Program-made: the position numbers and the translations under genes
Shown here: piece after piece, positions 30,566-41,600 of the stretch
How the letters are laid out: each line of letters opens with the position of its first letter
How positions within the stretch are numbered: position 1 is the first letter of the stretch
Assembly (NCBI RefSeq): GCF_019059575.1
Contig: NW_024881536.1
Coordinates: forward strand, 1,054,001 to 1,118,000
Direction of reading: 5' to 3'
From: Amphibalanus amphitrite
Lineage: Eukaryota > Arthropoda > Thecostraca > Balanomorpha > Balanidae
Length of the DNA: 64,000 nucleotides
The notes under the pieces: generated by a model
Seen by the model: the letters and a program-made list of their open reading frames with translations, nothing else
Databases searched by the model: none
Told to the model about the DNA's origin: nothing

Positions 30566-33500
30566 ATGGGCGCAAGTGCCGAGCACTCGTCGACACAGGG
30601 TGCAGCGAGACAGTGGTGTGGAAGGGCATGGTGTCCTGCTGGGAGCGGAGTGACGCCAGCTTGGTCGCTGTCAACGACAGCCCGGTGCTGTGCTGTGGGC
30701 GGGCTGTGGTCAGCCTTGGAGTGCGCGGGGCGACAGTGAGTGTGCGGGCGGTCGTCGTACCGGCCCGGTTGCTGGGCGTAGACGTGTTGCTGGGCATGAC
30801 CGGCATTGACGCCCTGCAGGGCGTGAGTGTAAGTGGAGGATCCGTTCGCTTCGGGAGCGACAACCCAGTTGCGAGCGTCGACACGGCTGCTGTGGTGCAG
30901 CGTGAGGCCCCGCCGGAGCGGGAGGTGTGTCGAGCGGTCGACACGGCTGCTGTGGTGCAGCGTGAGGCCCCGCCGGAGCGGGAGGTGTGTCGAGCGGTTG
31001 ACACGGCTGCTGTGGTGCAGCGTGAGGTCCCGCCGGAGCGGGAGGTGTGTCGAGCGGTCGACACGGCTACTGTGGTGCAGCGTGAGGCCCCGCCGGAGCG
31101 GGAGGTGTGTCGTGCGGTCGACACGGCTGCTGTGGTGCAGCGTGAGGTCCCGCCGGAGCGGGAGGTGTGTCGAGCGGTCGACACGGAGCCGGAGCTAAGG
31201 ATTGACGAGACTGACTTCACGGCTGTGTTCGATGATGTGTGGACAGTCCGTTGGAAATGGGCCGGTGGCGTGGCTCCGCCCCCGCTTGGAAACTCGATAG
31301 CTCAGTACGGTGTGCCGAGTTGTGCGCGTGAAAAATTCGATGCAGAGCTGGCGCTGTGGATTAGTGAGGGCTGGCTGCGCGAATACGATGAGACGATGTA
31401 CGGTCCCGCACAGGGATTGATCCCGTTGATGGTGGTTACTCAGGCAGCGAAGGACAAGGTGCGGCCGGTGTTAGATTATCGGGAACTCAATCAACACCTG
31501 ACACGTCACACAGCCGACGCTGACGTCTGCGTGGAAGAGCTGCGAAGGTGGCGACGTCACGGACGCCGGGTCGCTGTCCTGGATCTGAAGAAAGCTTTTC
31601 TTCAGCTTCGTGTGGACCCGGCCCTGTGGCCGTACCAGACAGTCATCGTGCAAGGGCGGCGGTACTGCCTGACCAGGGTCGGCTTTGGGCTCAGTATCGC
31701 GCCTCTGATCATGAAGGCTGTGGTCAGGAAGGTGCTCGCACAGAGCCCCGGGTTGGCAGAGGCAGTGCTGCCTTACGCCGATGATCTGCTGGTCAACGAA
31801 GCGGTGGTCTCGGCTGATGAGGTTGCCGAGCACTTCGCTCGATTCGGGCTCACATGCAAGCCGCCGGAGCGGGTCGCGACCGGTGCACGTATGCTGGGCC
31901 TTCGTGTCGCCGAGAGCGACGGGCCGGCACTCCAGTGGAGTAGGGACGGGAAGTCACCAACGCAGGCTCCACCCGTGCTAACGCGGCGATCTGTCTTCGC
32001 GTGGGCCGGCCAGCTGACATCTCATGTGCCGGTCGCAGGCTGGCTGCGGCCGGCCGCTGCATGGATGAAGCGGACTGCCAACCGCCTCAGCCCGGACTGG
32101 GACACTCCGATCGTCAGCGAGGAACTACAACGTGAGGTGGATGAGGTGTCACGGCGGTTTCGAGCATGTGACCCGGCACGCGGCCAGTGGTGTGTGACAG
32201 GGACGAGCGTCGTGGTGTGGACCGACGCCAGCTCCATCGCCCGCGGTGTCGTGCTCACTGACCCTGACACGGGCGCCATCATCGAGGACGCGTCCTGGCT
32301 GCGTGCCGAATCGGAGAGGGACGTGCACATCAATATCTCAGAACTGGATGCCGCTCTCAACGGTGTCAACCTGGCGGTAGCATGGGGCTTCCGTCGCCTG
32401 ACGCTCCGGACAGACTCGGTGACGGTGCACCGCTGGCTGAGTGACGCGCTGTCGGGTAAGGCAAGGCTGCGAACCAAGGCGCAGTCCGAAATGCTTATCC
32501 GACGGCGCGTGGCTGTTTTCCGTCAGCTCGTCATCGAGTACGAACTGGAGGTCACTATCGAGCTGGTCGCGTCAGCGGTCAACCGTGCTGATGAGGTGAC
32601 GCGGGTGCCCAACGCCTGGCTGCAGACTGCCGACCAGCCAACCACTGATTCGTCCAAAGCACAACCGGTGGCTGTCGCTGCCATCACAAGTGCCTCAGCG
32701 AGTGACATCCGCACCATCCACGAAAACATCGGTCACCAAGGAGTGAGGAGAACGTTGTGGTACGCCCGACGTGAGCTGGGGGTGAGGCGGGTGTCAAAAC
32801 CAGCTGTGCGAGACGTGGTCAGACGATGCCAGACGTGTGCCTCGATTGACCCGGCGCCGGAGCGCTGGCCCGGTGGGTCACTCGGAACAGAACGCACGTG
32901 GGATCGCCTGGCCATGGATGTCACCCACGTGCACGGCCACCCATACCTGACGCTGGTGGACTGCGGGCCGTCGAGGTACGCCATATGGCGACGGCTTCGC
33001 CGGGCAGGAGCTCTGGAGATTGTGAGTGAGCTGGAGAACGTGTTTCTAGAGCGTGGAGCCCCGGCGGAAATACTCACGGACAATGCGACAGAGTTCCGTG
33101 GCCGGGTCATGTTAGCGTTCGCGGCTCGCTGGGACGTATCCATCCGGTTCCGCGCTGCCTACGAGCCCGGCGGGAACGGCATCGTCGAGCGCCATCATCG
33201 TACCATCAAAGTGATGGTGGCCCGGCAGTCCTGCTCCGTTGCTGAAGCAGTCCATCGATACAACGTGACACCGAAGGATGGCAGTGACCCGGCCACAGCT
33301 CCAATCAACGGGGTGCTTCGACACCCTGGCCGAGACGTTGACGTGACGCCCCGCAGAACCTCAGACGAGCCTAGTGACGCCCTGCCGCTGAAGAAACCCG
33401 GTGTATACCAGGTAGGGGACAAGGTGTGGGTTCGGCGGCGGGGCGACCGATGTTTTGTAAAGTCAGACGAGGGTATTGTGACAGGCGTCGTTTCGGCCCA

Positions 33501-33858
33501 GACAATCGAAGTCGATAATGTCCCACGACATGTGCGAAACCTCCGACATCGGTTGACCGTCCCTGAATGTCCGAGGCCAGGGGCTCTGCGAGCGCCAACG
33601 GTGGAGTGGTCTGATGACAGCGAGTGTGATGGCGTGTGTGTGTCGCCAGCTCCGAGTGATGTGACGGAGTCGGACACGCGGCCGCCCAGCGTCGCTCAGT
33701 CCCCGGACCCCGATCCACCGACCGGGTCCGATGTGTCCGCAGACGAGAGTGAAACGTTCGTGCCTGCGACGCTGCGGCGTGGTACGCGTGTTCGAAGAGA
33801 GCCGGAAAGATATGGCGATGGTGTGCCAGAGGATGTAGTTGATGCGTTGATTGAATGA
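30472..33858 (+). CDS. pol: Pol polyprotein (protease, RT, RNase H, integrase), element 2
   Basis: A single open frame of about 1130 codons entered by -1 slippage. The frame is open from 30439, and the protease lies upstream of any good start codon. The protease motif LVDTGCSETVV is encoded at about 30583-30615. RT has LDYRELNQHL, DLKKAFLQLRV and YADDLLV (at 31774). RNase H has WTDASS (32218), ELDAAL and LRTDS. Integrase has the H-x4-H...CQTC module (32715-32840) and the DDE acids in AMDVTH, LTDNATEF and IVERHHR (about 32910-33195). The C-terminus (RRGTRVRREPERYGD) parallels element 1. A 60-bp coding repeat in five copies separates protease and RT. All catalytic motifs are intact. Confidence 0.95.
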   Translation, partial: RARRRRYISATGSAVASCRSDPRAPIIDINVNGRKCRALVDTGCSETVVWKGMVSCWERSDASLVAVNDSPVLCCGRAVVSLGVRGATVSVRAVVVPARLLGVDVLLGMTGIDALQGVSVSGGSVRFGSDNPVASVDTAAVVQREAPPEREVCRAVDTAAVVQREAPPEREVCRAVDTAAVVQREVPPEREVCRAVDTATVVQREAPPEREVCRAVDTAAVVQREVPPEREVCRAVDTEPELRIDETDFTAVFDDVWTVRWKWAGGVAPPPLGNSIAQYGVPSCAREKFDAELALWISEGWLREYDETMYGPAQGLIPLMVVTQAAKDKVRPVLDYRELNQHLTRHTADADVCVEELRRWRRHGRRVAVLDLKKAFLQLRVDPALWPYQTVIVQGRRYCLTRVGFGLSIAPLIMKAVVRKVLAQSPGLAEAVLPYADDLLVNEAVVSADEVAEHFARFGLTCKPPERVATGARMLGLRVAESDGPALQWSRDGKSPTQAPPVLTRRSVFAWAGQLTSHVPVAGWLRPAAAWMKRTANRLSPDWDTPIVSEELQREVDEVSRRFRACDPARGQWCVTGTSVVVWTDASSIARGVVLTDPDTGAIIEDASWLRAESERDVHINISELDAALNGVNLAVAWGFRRLTLRTDSVTVHRWLSDALSGKARLRTKAQSEMLIRRRVAVFRQLVIEYELEVTIELVASAVNRADEVTRVPNAWLQTADQPTTDSSKAQPVAVAAITSASASDIRTIHENIGHQGVRRTLWYARRELGVRRVSKPAVRDVVRRCQTCASIDPAPERWPGGSLGTERTWDRLAMDVTHVHGHPYLTLVDCGPSRYAIWRRLRRAGALEIVSELENVFLERGAPAEILTDNATEFRGRVMLAFAARWDVSIRFRAAYEPGGNGIVERHHRTIKVMVARQSCSVAEAVHRYNVTPKDGSDPATAPINGVLRHPGRDVDVTPRRTSDEPSDALPLKKPGVYQVGDKVWVRRRGDRCFVKSDEGIVTGVVSAQTIEVDNVPRHVRNLRHRLTVPECPRPGALRAPTVEWSDDSECDGVCVSPAPSDVTESDTRPPSVAQSPDPDPPTGSDVSADESETFVPATLRRGTRVRREPERYGDGVPEDVVDALIE
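30877..31186 (+). repeat. Five-copy 60-bp in-frame repeat in the Pol protease-RT linker
   Basis: Five nearly identical 60-bp units and a short partial sixth encode DTAAVVQREAPPEREVCRAV repeats. Differences are single bases (A/V at one site, A/T at another). The unit is a multiple of three, so copy number can change without breaking Pol. Confidence 0.95.
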
Positions 33859-33890
33859 CATGTAACATGTAGAGTAATGTGGTTCTTCAG

Positions 33891-33903
33891 AACCAGGGGG
33901 TGA
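33891..33903 (+). other. Polypurine tract of element 2
   Basis: AACCAGGGGGTGA directly precedes the 3' LTR at 33904, the normal place for the plus-strand primer. Confidence 0.75.
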
Positions 33904-34260
33904 TGTAGCGTGACGCAAGGATGAATGTGAGCCGTATAAGTGTGAGTCAGCTTCAGCGTCGAGCTGTGAACCGGTGACCCAGCGTTGGTCATAGCCGCCG
34001 GCATCTGATGCCGGCAGGGCCGAGTTACACCCTGCAAGTAGCTGGGCCGGGCATGACGTATGGGAGCATGATTGGCTGGTTATGATGTGAGATATATGAC
34101 GTATGACAGCGCGATTGGTTGGTGATGATGTGAGATGTGTGTCTGCGAGCTGTGGATGTGCCAGGAGGGGGATTGTGAGTTTAGTTGGCTGGAAGGTGTA
34201 GAGGAGAGCAGAATAGATCTTCTTCTTGTGCTGGACGGTGACTTTTAAGTCAGTACGACA
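33904..34260 (+). repeat. 3' LTR of element 2
   Basis: 357 bp, reading as identical to 29382-29738, followed by the TACGA target duplication. Confidence 0.97.
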
Positions 34261-34736
34261 TACGAAGGCACCAAAACTACTTCGTAAATGTTCAAATGAT
34301 TGCTAAATTAGAATTCAGCTCCAAAAACTAGCCTAGAAACATGTAAAACTCGAAAAAGTGAACCGAGGTCACCCGAGGTCACCAAAGGTCAATGACCTGA
34401 CCTGACCTTCAGGTGACCTTGACACCCACCCTAATGTATGGGAGCAACATCAAATCACATGTTTGAACGTTTGAAACCACGAAAAGCTTGCAAACGCGCG
34501 GCTAATGCGAGCCGACATACGCCGAATCGCTATTTCGGCCAAACATGGTCACGGAAAAGAGGTCACAGGTCAAAGGTCATTGGGGTCAGGGTCATGAAAT
34601 TTTCAGGGAACGTGTAAAATTGATCAATGCGAGGGTACTGAAAGTTTCGTCGCGATCAGCCGCTTTTTACGCGAGTTATTCGCGAAAAACCTTAGGGGGG
34701 GTCGCATCAACCCCCCCCTGTGCCGGCGAGGGCTAA

Positions 34737-36354
34737 ATGCTATAAACATATTGGTCTCGCTATCTTCTTGTATAACAACATCCCATGAGGCATGAACTCC
34801 GAAACCAACTGTGCTCCAATTCCAATTCCAACAACGCACGCAGGGCACAATCTCTCAGCCTGGCCGATTATTTCATCTCCCACCTCCGTCTTACACCAGT
34901 TTCTCCCCTTCTGAGGGACGGCGTGAAGGTGCCACTGTCGGCGCCGAGGCGCCAGGGTTCGTCGCCTGTGCGCCAGGGTTGGCCGTCTCGTGTGGTCACG
35001 GTGGCTGACGACGGTCACGGCCGCTGGCCGGCGCGACTGTGGGTCGGGCAGCTCGGTATGTAATGGCCGCCGGGGAGCCCGCAGAGCTGAGAGAGCTATG
35101 TGGACTGGGAGATGGAAGGGGCAGAAGGGTGGCGGCATGGTCCGTCCAACTGATGATACATTGGGTCATCTTGCCCTGATGCTTTACGGCTGTCATCTGC
35201 CTAAGGAGCTGTCCGATTTGTGGGACTGAGATAGAAGTCCAGGTATAATGGTAATGCTATTTTGAGCCGTCAAGCCAAAATATGAAAGCATTCATCTTAT
35301 TTTTTGCGCCTAATGTTGCAGTTGAGGGAAATTGTTTGCTTTTTATGTACCATAATTTATCTTAATTGACGACAAACTTGCCAAACATTTCCCCACACTC
35401 AGAGCACGGGCGGGTGAGCGTGGCACATCAGTTATCGGTGACGTGTCCCATCCCTAGGACGCCAGCGCGCACCGTTAGCCGCACTCAGAAACAGAGCTGG
35501 TGCTCGGTTACGGCTGCGGTTTTGGGGGCGGTTCGGTGGTTAGTGGTCACCTACGTCACCGCCTGAGTGCAGCGCTTCATGTGCCATGCTGACAGGAGGA
35601 AAGGGGACCAGCAGCGAGACATCAGTAAACCCCACACTAGAAAACTACATCTGCGTCAGTTTTGTGTCAGCATCAAGATTCAAGAGCCACCGTCTGACTG
35701 CGTCCGTGTCTCAAAATCTAGCCGCACCATGCCCTCCCCGGACCCAGCCTCGTGTCCAGTTCCGATCGACTGGTGCCTGGTATTGAGCTGCGCTATACCA
35801 GCGGCTATTAGCCACCGTCACCGCCGCCGCCGACCGGTTCGCCCGCGCTTCCCTAGGTCATCGGCCGGCCACGCCGAGAGGAGAAAAATGACCACCCGGA
35901 TGGGGGCCCGCCGCGTTTATCCGCAAGATCTGTCACCGACGTTTGAAAAAGGAAAGAGACGTCGGGAGGAACTGCTGCCGCGCTCCCCGCCGCGCCTGTT
36001 TGTGGGCGGCCACAAAGGCGGGGGCGGCGCCGGGCGGCTCAATGCGGTCCGCGCCGCGCCGGATGATTGTTGTATTGTCCGGGCGGCACGGGGCGGACGG
36101 GGGCCGGCCGATCCGAACGGACACGGGCGACACAGATAGACGCAGAGAAATAACTCCCTGTGTACCGGGTGACAGAGAAAAATGAACAGGGCTCTGAGGG
36201 ATTCAAAGACGCAGGGCAGCGGCGGCGCATCCCTTTATTGGAGTTTAGTGGCATTGGGAATGTTTTCTCATAGAGCTCGCGCAGTTGCTGGGAACTGAGC
36301 CCGTTCTGAATTGCTGGATAGATGCGGTATCCTATGCATACTTATGCAGGCATC
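34737..36354. other. Intergenic, nothing assigned
   Basis: Moderately GC-rich. A 190-codon Arg-rich open frame at 35567-36139 has no recognisable domain and overlaps frames on the other strand, so I do not call it a gene. Confidence 0.4.
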
Positions 36355-36356
36355 TA

Positions 36357-36762
36357 CAGGGTGATTTTTTTACAGGACAAAAAGTTTTTAAGCCTAGAGA
36401 TACCAAAACATATAACAAACGCCAAAAAAGTATATCCATGTGAAAGGAAATTGTTTGTCATTTTGTTTTCAGGACCTTTTAAAGCCTTCTTGGGACTCAT
36501 TCTGTTGTGAAGTTCCGTGAAAATGGCGCACAACAAAATGTTTTCCCCAAAATCGCCAATTACTTCAGGCTTGCGTGCATTAGAACTGTGCTCACTTCGA
36601 GCACGTTCTGTAAGCCTAAACGGTGCTCAAACTTAAAGTTTGTGTGTGCAAATGAAATGTCAGAATGTGCTTTTTACAAAGATATACATTTGCTGTCAGT
36701 TGATCTGTTTTCTGGTACCGCCATTGCTCTTTACTTTTTGCCCTGTATAAAAAATCACCCTG
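36357..36762. mobile_element. TA-flanked Tc1/mariner-like MITE, 406 bp
   Basis: Ends CAGGGTGATTTTTTTACAGG and the near complement CCTGTATAAAAAATCACCCTG form roughly 28-bp inverted repeats, bounded by TA (36355-36356 and 36763-36764). No transposase. TA duplication with CAGGGTG ends fits the Tc1/mariner group. Confidence 0.85.
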
Positions 36763-36764
36763 TA

Positions 36765-38164
36765 GATTCAAGCAACGTGACCTAATAGGCGAACGAAGCC
36801 TTCATTGTAGAATAATTCAGCAATGGAAATGGCTACTTTCAAAAATACTACTTTATATATTACAAAATTGAACTATTTTCGTCGTGCTATTCCGACAAAG
36901 GAAGCAGAGACAGAGTGGCGCAACATTCACTCGCAACGCAAGTTCAGTGCTGTCGTGCCCCTGACATCGCCGCCGATAGTCAGAGACATGTCACCAGACT
37001 GACGAGCGCAGCGTCGTATTGAATGCACCAGTATCTCCTAATCCAGGCGCCCTAATGCTTGCAGCGTTGCATGATGTTTTCGCTGCTGACACGTGTCTTT
37101 TTCATAGTTACTGATATCGATTTGCTTGGAGGCATTCAGTTGCACGCTGTCAAGTGCCTTAGCCGGATGTTTGGAGACATATCAGTAAGCTATGCTTTTT
37201 AGGTATGGAAAATGTACTTTCTTATAGAAGGGCGTGCTAGGTTTTGGTCCTGCTGAAGTAGCCGCACTCATAACTAAATACAAGTGCTTGCTGACCACGT
37301 GGGCGGTGACCCTTCATCCCCCTGCCCAGTGCCCGTCACATGAGAGCTGTGCTAACTGCCGCCACCAACTGAAAAATCGCAGCAATTTCCGTCGATCGCG
37401 AGCCATGGCCGGACAATGCGGCTGTCCATTTTGATATATGGCCGGGAAAGAGGGACAGGAGTGATGTATGAATTTGGAGAGATGCTGCCCATGTGCCGGC
37501 CTCTGCCATTTACTGACCACGACTGGGCAGTGGGCGGCACTGGACTTGTCATTAGGTTGTGACTTGTAAGTCACGATGTCGCATTCTTCCCTACAACAGT
37601 AAATAGTGTTGGCTTGGAAAAGAAAAAAAAAACATCTGTTTTTCTTATGCTGGAAATTCTCTTAGATAACATAAAACTCCCTGGTTAGTGGCTGTGGTTC
37701 TGCTTTCGACGGACGGTTGGATGGTAAAACATAAACGATATCAGCATTTACCTAATTTATCAGCCATCATTATCTATTTGCTATATTATCACCGAAGTGG
37801 TTGGCTAACCCCGTAAACTAGCAAAAGATAGGGTGAGTTGATGTTGATGAGTTGAATAGCAGGCAACCCCATCCCTGTCCGCAGCTACCGAGTCAGTGAT
37901 GGTTCTGTGAACTCCGTCAACCGTCTCACCGCGTATGGAGCCCATCACTCACCGAACCTACATCAATGAGACCATTCTGTACCGCGGTCCCGACTTTCCC
38001 AGACGCCCAGTTCATCTCTCGACTGCCGGCTGTCGTCGCTGTGTCTCAGGGACCAGGAGACGGTGTTGGTAAATGTGACGTGGCACGGGGGACGCGTCAC
38101 AGGCTCGGCCCGCTAGTATCATCTGTATTGCCGTAGGTGGAGAGGGGAACAGGGCGACGTCAAG
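36765..38164. other. Intergenic, nothing recognised
   Basis: AT-rich to mixed DNA with an A-run at 37619-37631. No gene, RNA or repeat boundary seen. Confidence 0.45.
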
Positions 38165-38690
38165 GGATATTCAGACTGCCCCGTCTCAGACTGAACACTC
38201 TTAATCTCGCGTCACAGACCGAAACACGCATAAACTGAGCACACAGTCTGTCCTATCACACACTAGGAACATTATTTTCCCCGTCACATTCTCTGCGCTC
38301 AGACTGTCACGTCGCACACTGGATACACAAACAACTGAGCACACTGCCTTCATGTCAAAAACTGGGGACATATATAGTTAGGTAGACTTGCCAGTCACAA
38401 AATCTGTGCTCAGACGGCCCTGTCAGACTAGAAACACAGACTGTCCCGTCACGGATTAACCACCACAGACTTCCCCGTCATAGACTACCCTGTCACGGCC
38501 TAACCCGTCACAGACTGGTGGCACAGACTGTCCCGCCACAGACTGCCCGGTCACCGGCGCTCCGCCGCAGACTGGTGACACAGACTGCCCCGTCACAGAC
38601 CGGTGATATAAACTACTTCATCACAGACTGGTGACAAAGACTGCCCTGCTCACAGACTGGTGAGCCAGACTGTCCCGTCACTGTCGGCGG
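38165..38690. repeat. Degenerate minisatellite of CACAGACTG / CCCGTCAC words
   Basis: Words such as ACAGACTGCCCCGTCACAGA and ACTGGTGACA recur irregularly, most tightly at 38440-38690. Units are about 20-40 bp and diverged. Confidence 0.7.
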
Positions 38691-41600
38691 CTGTCGGCTG
38701 CTCGATGCTCATGTTTGCTCGTCGTTTGTTATTGCCGCGACACGCGCTCAGTCGCCGCCGACGCCTCACGGGGCCGCCGGTGAGCCAGAGTCGCCACCGG
38801 CGCGACATGTCATCGCCGCTCGGCCCCCAAACAGACACGGCAGGTCCGACGCGTGTGACTGGAACAGAGAGGGCCCCAGGGGCCGGGCCGAGACGAGGAC
38901 ATCTGCGCCGAACACTTATCAAAACGACAGCTCCGAGGCACCGCGCCCGTCTGGGTGCCTCGGGAGACGCTTTGTAGAGGGGATATCGAATATCGATGCA
39001 AACAAGGCTGACAAACGCACTCCAAAGGCACGGCGACACTTGTGTAACGAAACGGAAAGCTGTGTGAGTTGGACAGATTTAATCATATGTAGAAAACATG
39101 CATTGAATAAATAGGCAGCATTGGATCATATTCCAGTGTGCATCAGAAAATTTCCTCCTAAGACAGACTTGTTTTGCCAAGGCAATCAGCCAAATGTTGC
39201 CCAGTGTTTTGCTTCTGTTTCCTTTATCTCTGTATCATGGTAACTGCTCCTGTTGATGTAAATGTGAACCGCGATAAGGGAGTAGTGACCAGGGTGGAGC
39301 ACCGTCCCCTGTCAGCGGTCGGTACAGTTAGCGTGTATCTCGCCAGCAGCCAGCCGAATCGTAATGGAGAGCGGTGACGACGGTAGCGGGCTAGAGATTG
39401 GCGGCGGCAATAGATATACCATGGACACTTTTCATTCTCTTGAAATGTGACTACAGGAAGGCTGGTGAAACAAACAAGTGATAAATTGATCAAAATGTTG
39501 AGAACAAAATAAAACTTTTTGACAACTTTTCTAGCATCTCATGCTGATTCTCGCTACGTGACCTGCAGGGAGCGAAGAGAAGGAATGAGAGTTTTAGCGC
39601 TTCACTCGTCTTTCATCAGGGCTTAGAAAACTGCTACCCCCAGCTGGCCACCGGAGTGCAAGTGCCGTGTGCCAGTGCCAGTTGACAAACACCATCAACC
39701 AGCAGCGGCTCAATCCCCGACCCTCAGTGCCCTGGCTGTACACGCGGCTGACCCACTGAACTCCAATCGTTCCCCGCAGGCCGGCCCGGCTCGGTGAGCG
39801 CTCTGAACTGAGCGCAGGCAGCCGAGCCGACACCCATCTGCCATAACGCTAATTGGCGCCGCCAAATGTGTTCCGGCGGCGCCCTGACGAACTGCCTCTG
39901 ATGGATGGGCGCCGGAATTAACTGCGCCGGGATTAATGGTCTCCTATCGACGGCCAATCGACCGGGAATGCCGCGGCGTGGGCTACTGAACTGACACCGG
40001 GCTGGACAGCTGTAACAGGGCGCTGTACTTCGAAATTGTCGTTTATAGTTGTTCGTTGTTTGCATACTTATATTCAATTCATGTAGTAGGTATTATCTCA
40101 CTCGTAGTGCAAAAATACACTGTTTATCGTTGATTTATTGTTCAAAGCTGAATTTGAAGCTTCGTCGACGCATAACAACCCTATTCATTGTTATATAATG
40201 TTCCATAGTCAAATAGCGGTGCAACCAAAGGCACGCAACTAAAAACTCGGGTTAGTTGAGCCCATTTTATTTAGATCCCATCGTGATATCCTCAGCGCTG
40301 AATTTTCCGTATCGCCCTCCCGAATCCAACTCGTTTACGATACAGTCTCCCCTCGGCTCGCGCTCGGTCCGTCAGACAGTCTGCAGAGTCGGGGGCTAAA
40401 CCCCAGGAGACAGTGCGCAGCCCTGTGTAACACCGGAGGCAGACGCGCCCCACGACGGCCGCGCAGCTCTGCTAGCCAGCTCCGGTGGAGTAAAACTCCC
40501 CTCCGCGTGCCCCAGGGACCCGCCTCATCTCGACAGGCAGGAGCTCCAGAGAGCGAGAGAGGAGCACATGTTTGGTGCTCCGGTGCGGTGGGACGCAGTG
40601 GAGGCAGCGGCCGCGCAGGAGCCCCCCAAACCCGGTCATATACTCTCAGTGAGCTCCCGTGCCCAAAATGATTCAAACCACGTTTGTCGGACTTATGGTC
40701 ATCGTATAGCAGGGAATCATGTTTTGCGCCGACCTAAAATACGCCCCTCGGACATTTTATCCTTAGCTTCCTTCGAGTCAAGCTTCTTTCTTAGTATCTG
40801 AAAAAAAATAACCATAGTGGCATGATGGTTTACTGTGGTCTTGAACCAGCCATGTACGCATATTCAGTCGTGGTTGGACAGCGTGATTGACTGGTGTGTG
40901 CCAATTTCCAATCGGGACTGAAGCTCCATCAATCATCCTGCTGTCGGCGTGTAGCCCGCCCCAATTACCTCAGGCCGGGGATGAACTAAGCTGCCCCCCC
41001 CCCCTACCCTCCCCTCAGGCCAGTGTCACTAAATGGACCAGCCGGACGATCAATTTTGGTGGATTTGGCACGAATACGTAATAACTGAGTCATAGTGCTA
41101 GCCCCTGGAGAAGCAGTCCGAACTAGCAAATCCACTCACCGGAATTATTAGACGCATTGACGTAATCCCTAATGAACATGATTGACGACATAGCTACTTT
41201 CGTCGGTGAATCATAAGAAGTGACTGTTGGCTATTCGAGCCAACTTTTGAACACATAGGTAGTTGATGATTAGCATACCTATGCTAGTTTTTGTAAGCGG
41301 GATGTGTTTTGGCCCAAAACGTTGATAAGCTGTTACTAAAAAAAATCAAAACGGCTCGATTTTGCTATGCTGGTAACAATTCGAGTTGTCTTTAACAACA
41401 GGTACATAACAATGATAATGTATTATCCACTACTTACCTATAATAGCTGTGCTCCGTCAGTTATCTATACTGCGTGACCCGCCTGGCCCATGACTAACCT
41501 ATCCACTTTTACGGTTTACCTGATACTGAATTCGCAACGTCACAAGGCAAACAAAAACACCTTCACAATAGCAGTATCTTTATTTCTCTTTCGCCCAAAG

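Larger units (their letters stand above)
29382..34260 (+). mobile_element. Intact Ty3/Gypsy-type LTR retrotransposon (element 2)
   Basis: A complete 4879-bp element. Its 357-bp LTRs read as identical, begin TG and end CA, and lie between copies of the 5-bp duplication TACGA (29377-29381 and 34261-34265). Order: 5' LTR, primer-binding site (29739-29750), gag (29774-30565), slip site (30466-30472), pol (to 33858), polypurine tract (33891-33903), 3' LTR. It is clearly related to element 1 in Gag and Pol, but its LTRs share no obvious sequence with it and the proteins differ at many positions, so the two are separate families of one lineage. All frames are open; no env-like frame. It sits inside a TTAA MITE. 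Confidence 0.97.
28951..34736. mobile_element. TTAA-type MITE split by LTR element 2
   Basis: Left TTAA at 28951, with end CCCTCGCCGGCACAGG. The right end CCTGTGCCGGCGAGGG is a perfect inverted match, followed by CTAA (34733-34736) rather than TTAA. Subterminal G-run/C-run hairpins sit at 28996-29031 and 34694-34719. Removing the LTR element leaves about 894 bp, non-coding and rich in AGGTCA (29129-29155, 29281-29311, 34373-34425). Confidence 0.85.

Noticed and set aside
30489-31220. 243-codon minus-strand frame with Thr/Ser-rich repeats
   Set aside because: Antisense of the 60-bp repeat in the Pol linker of element 2.
35567-36139. 190-codon Arg-rich frame
   Set aside because: No recognisable domain, composition driven by GC-rich DNA, and overlapping frames on both strands.
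38890-38999. Frame with DEDICAEHLSKRQLRG resembling part of a THAP-type zinc finger
   Set aside because: Only a short stretch is similar, the key Cys/His spacing is incomplete, and the frame stops quickly.
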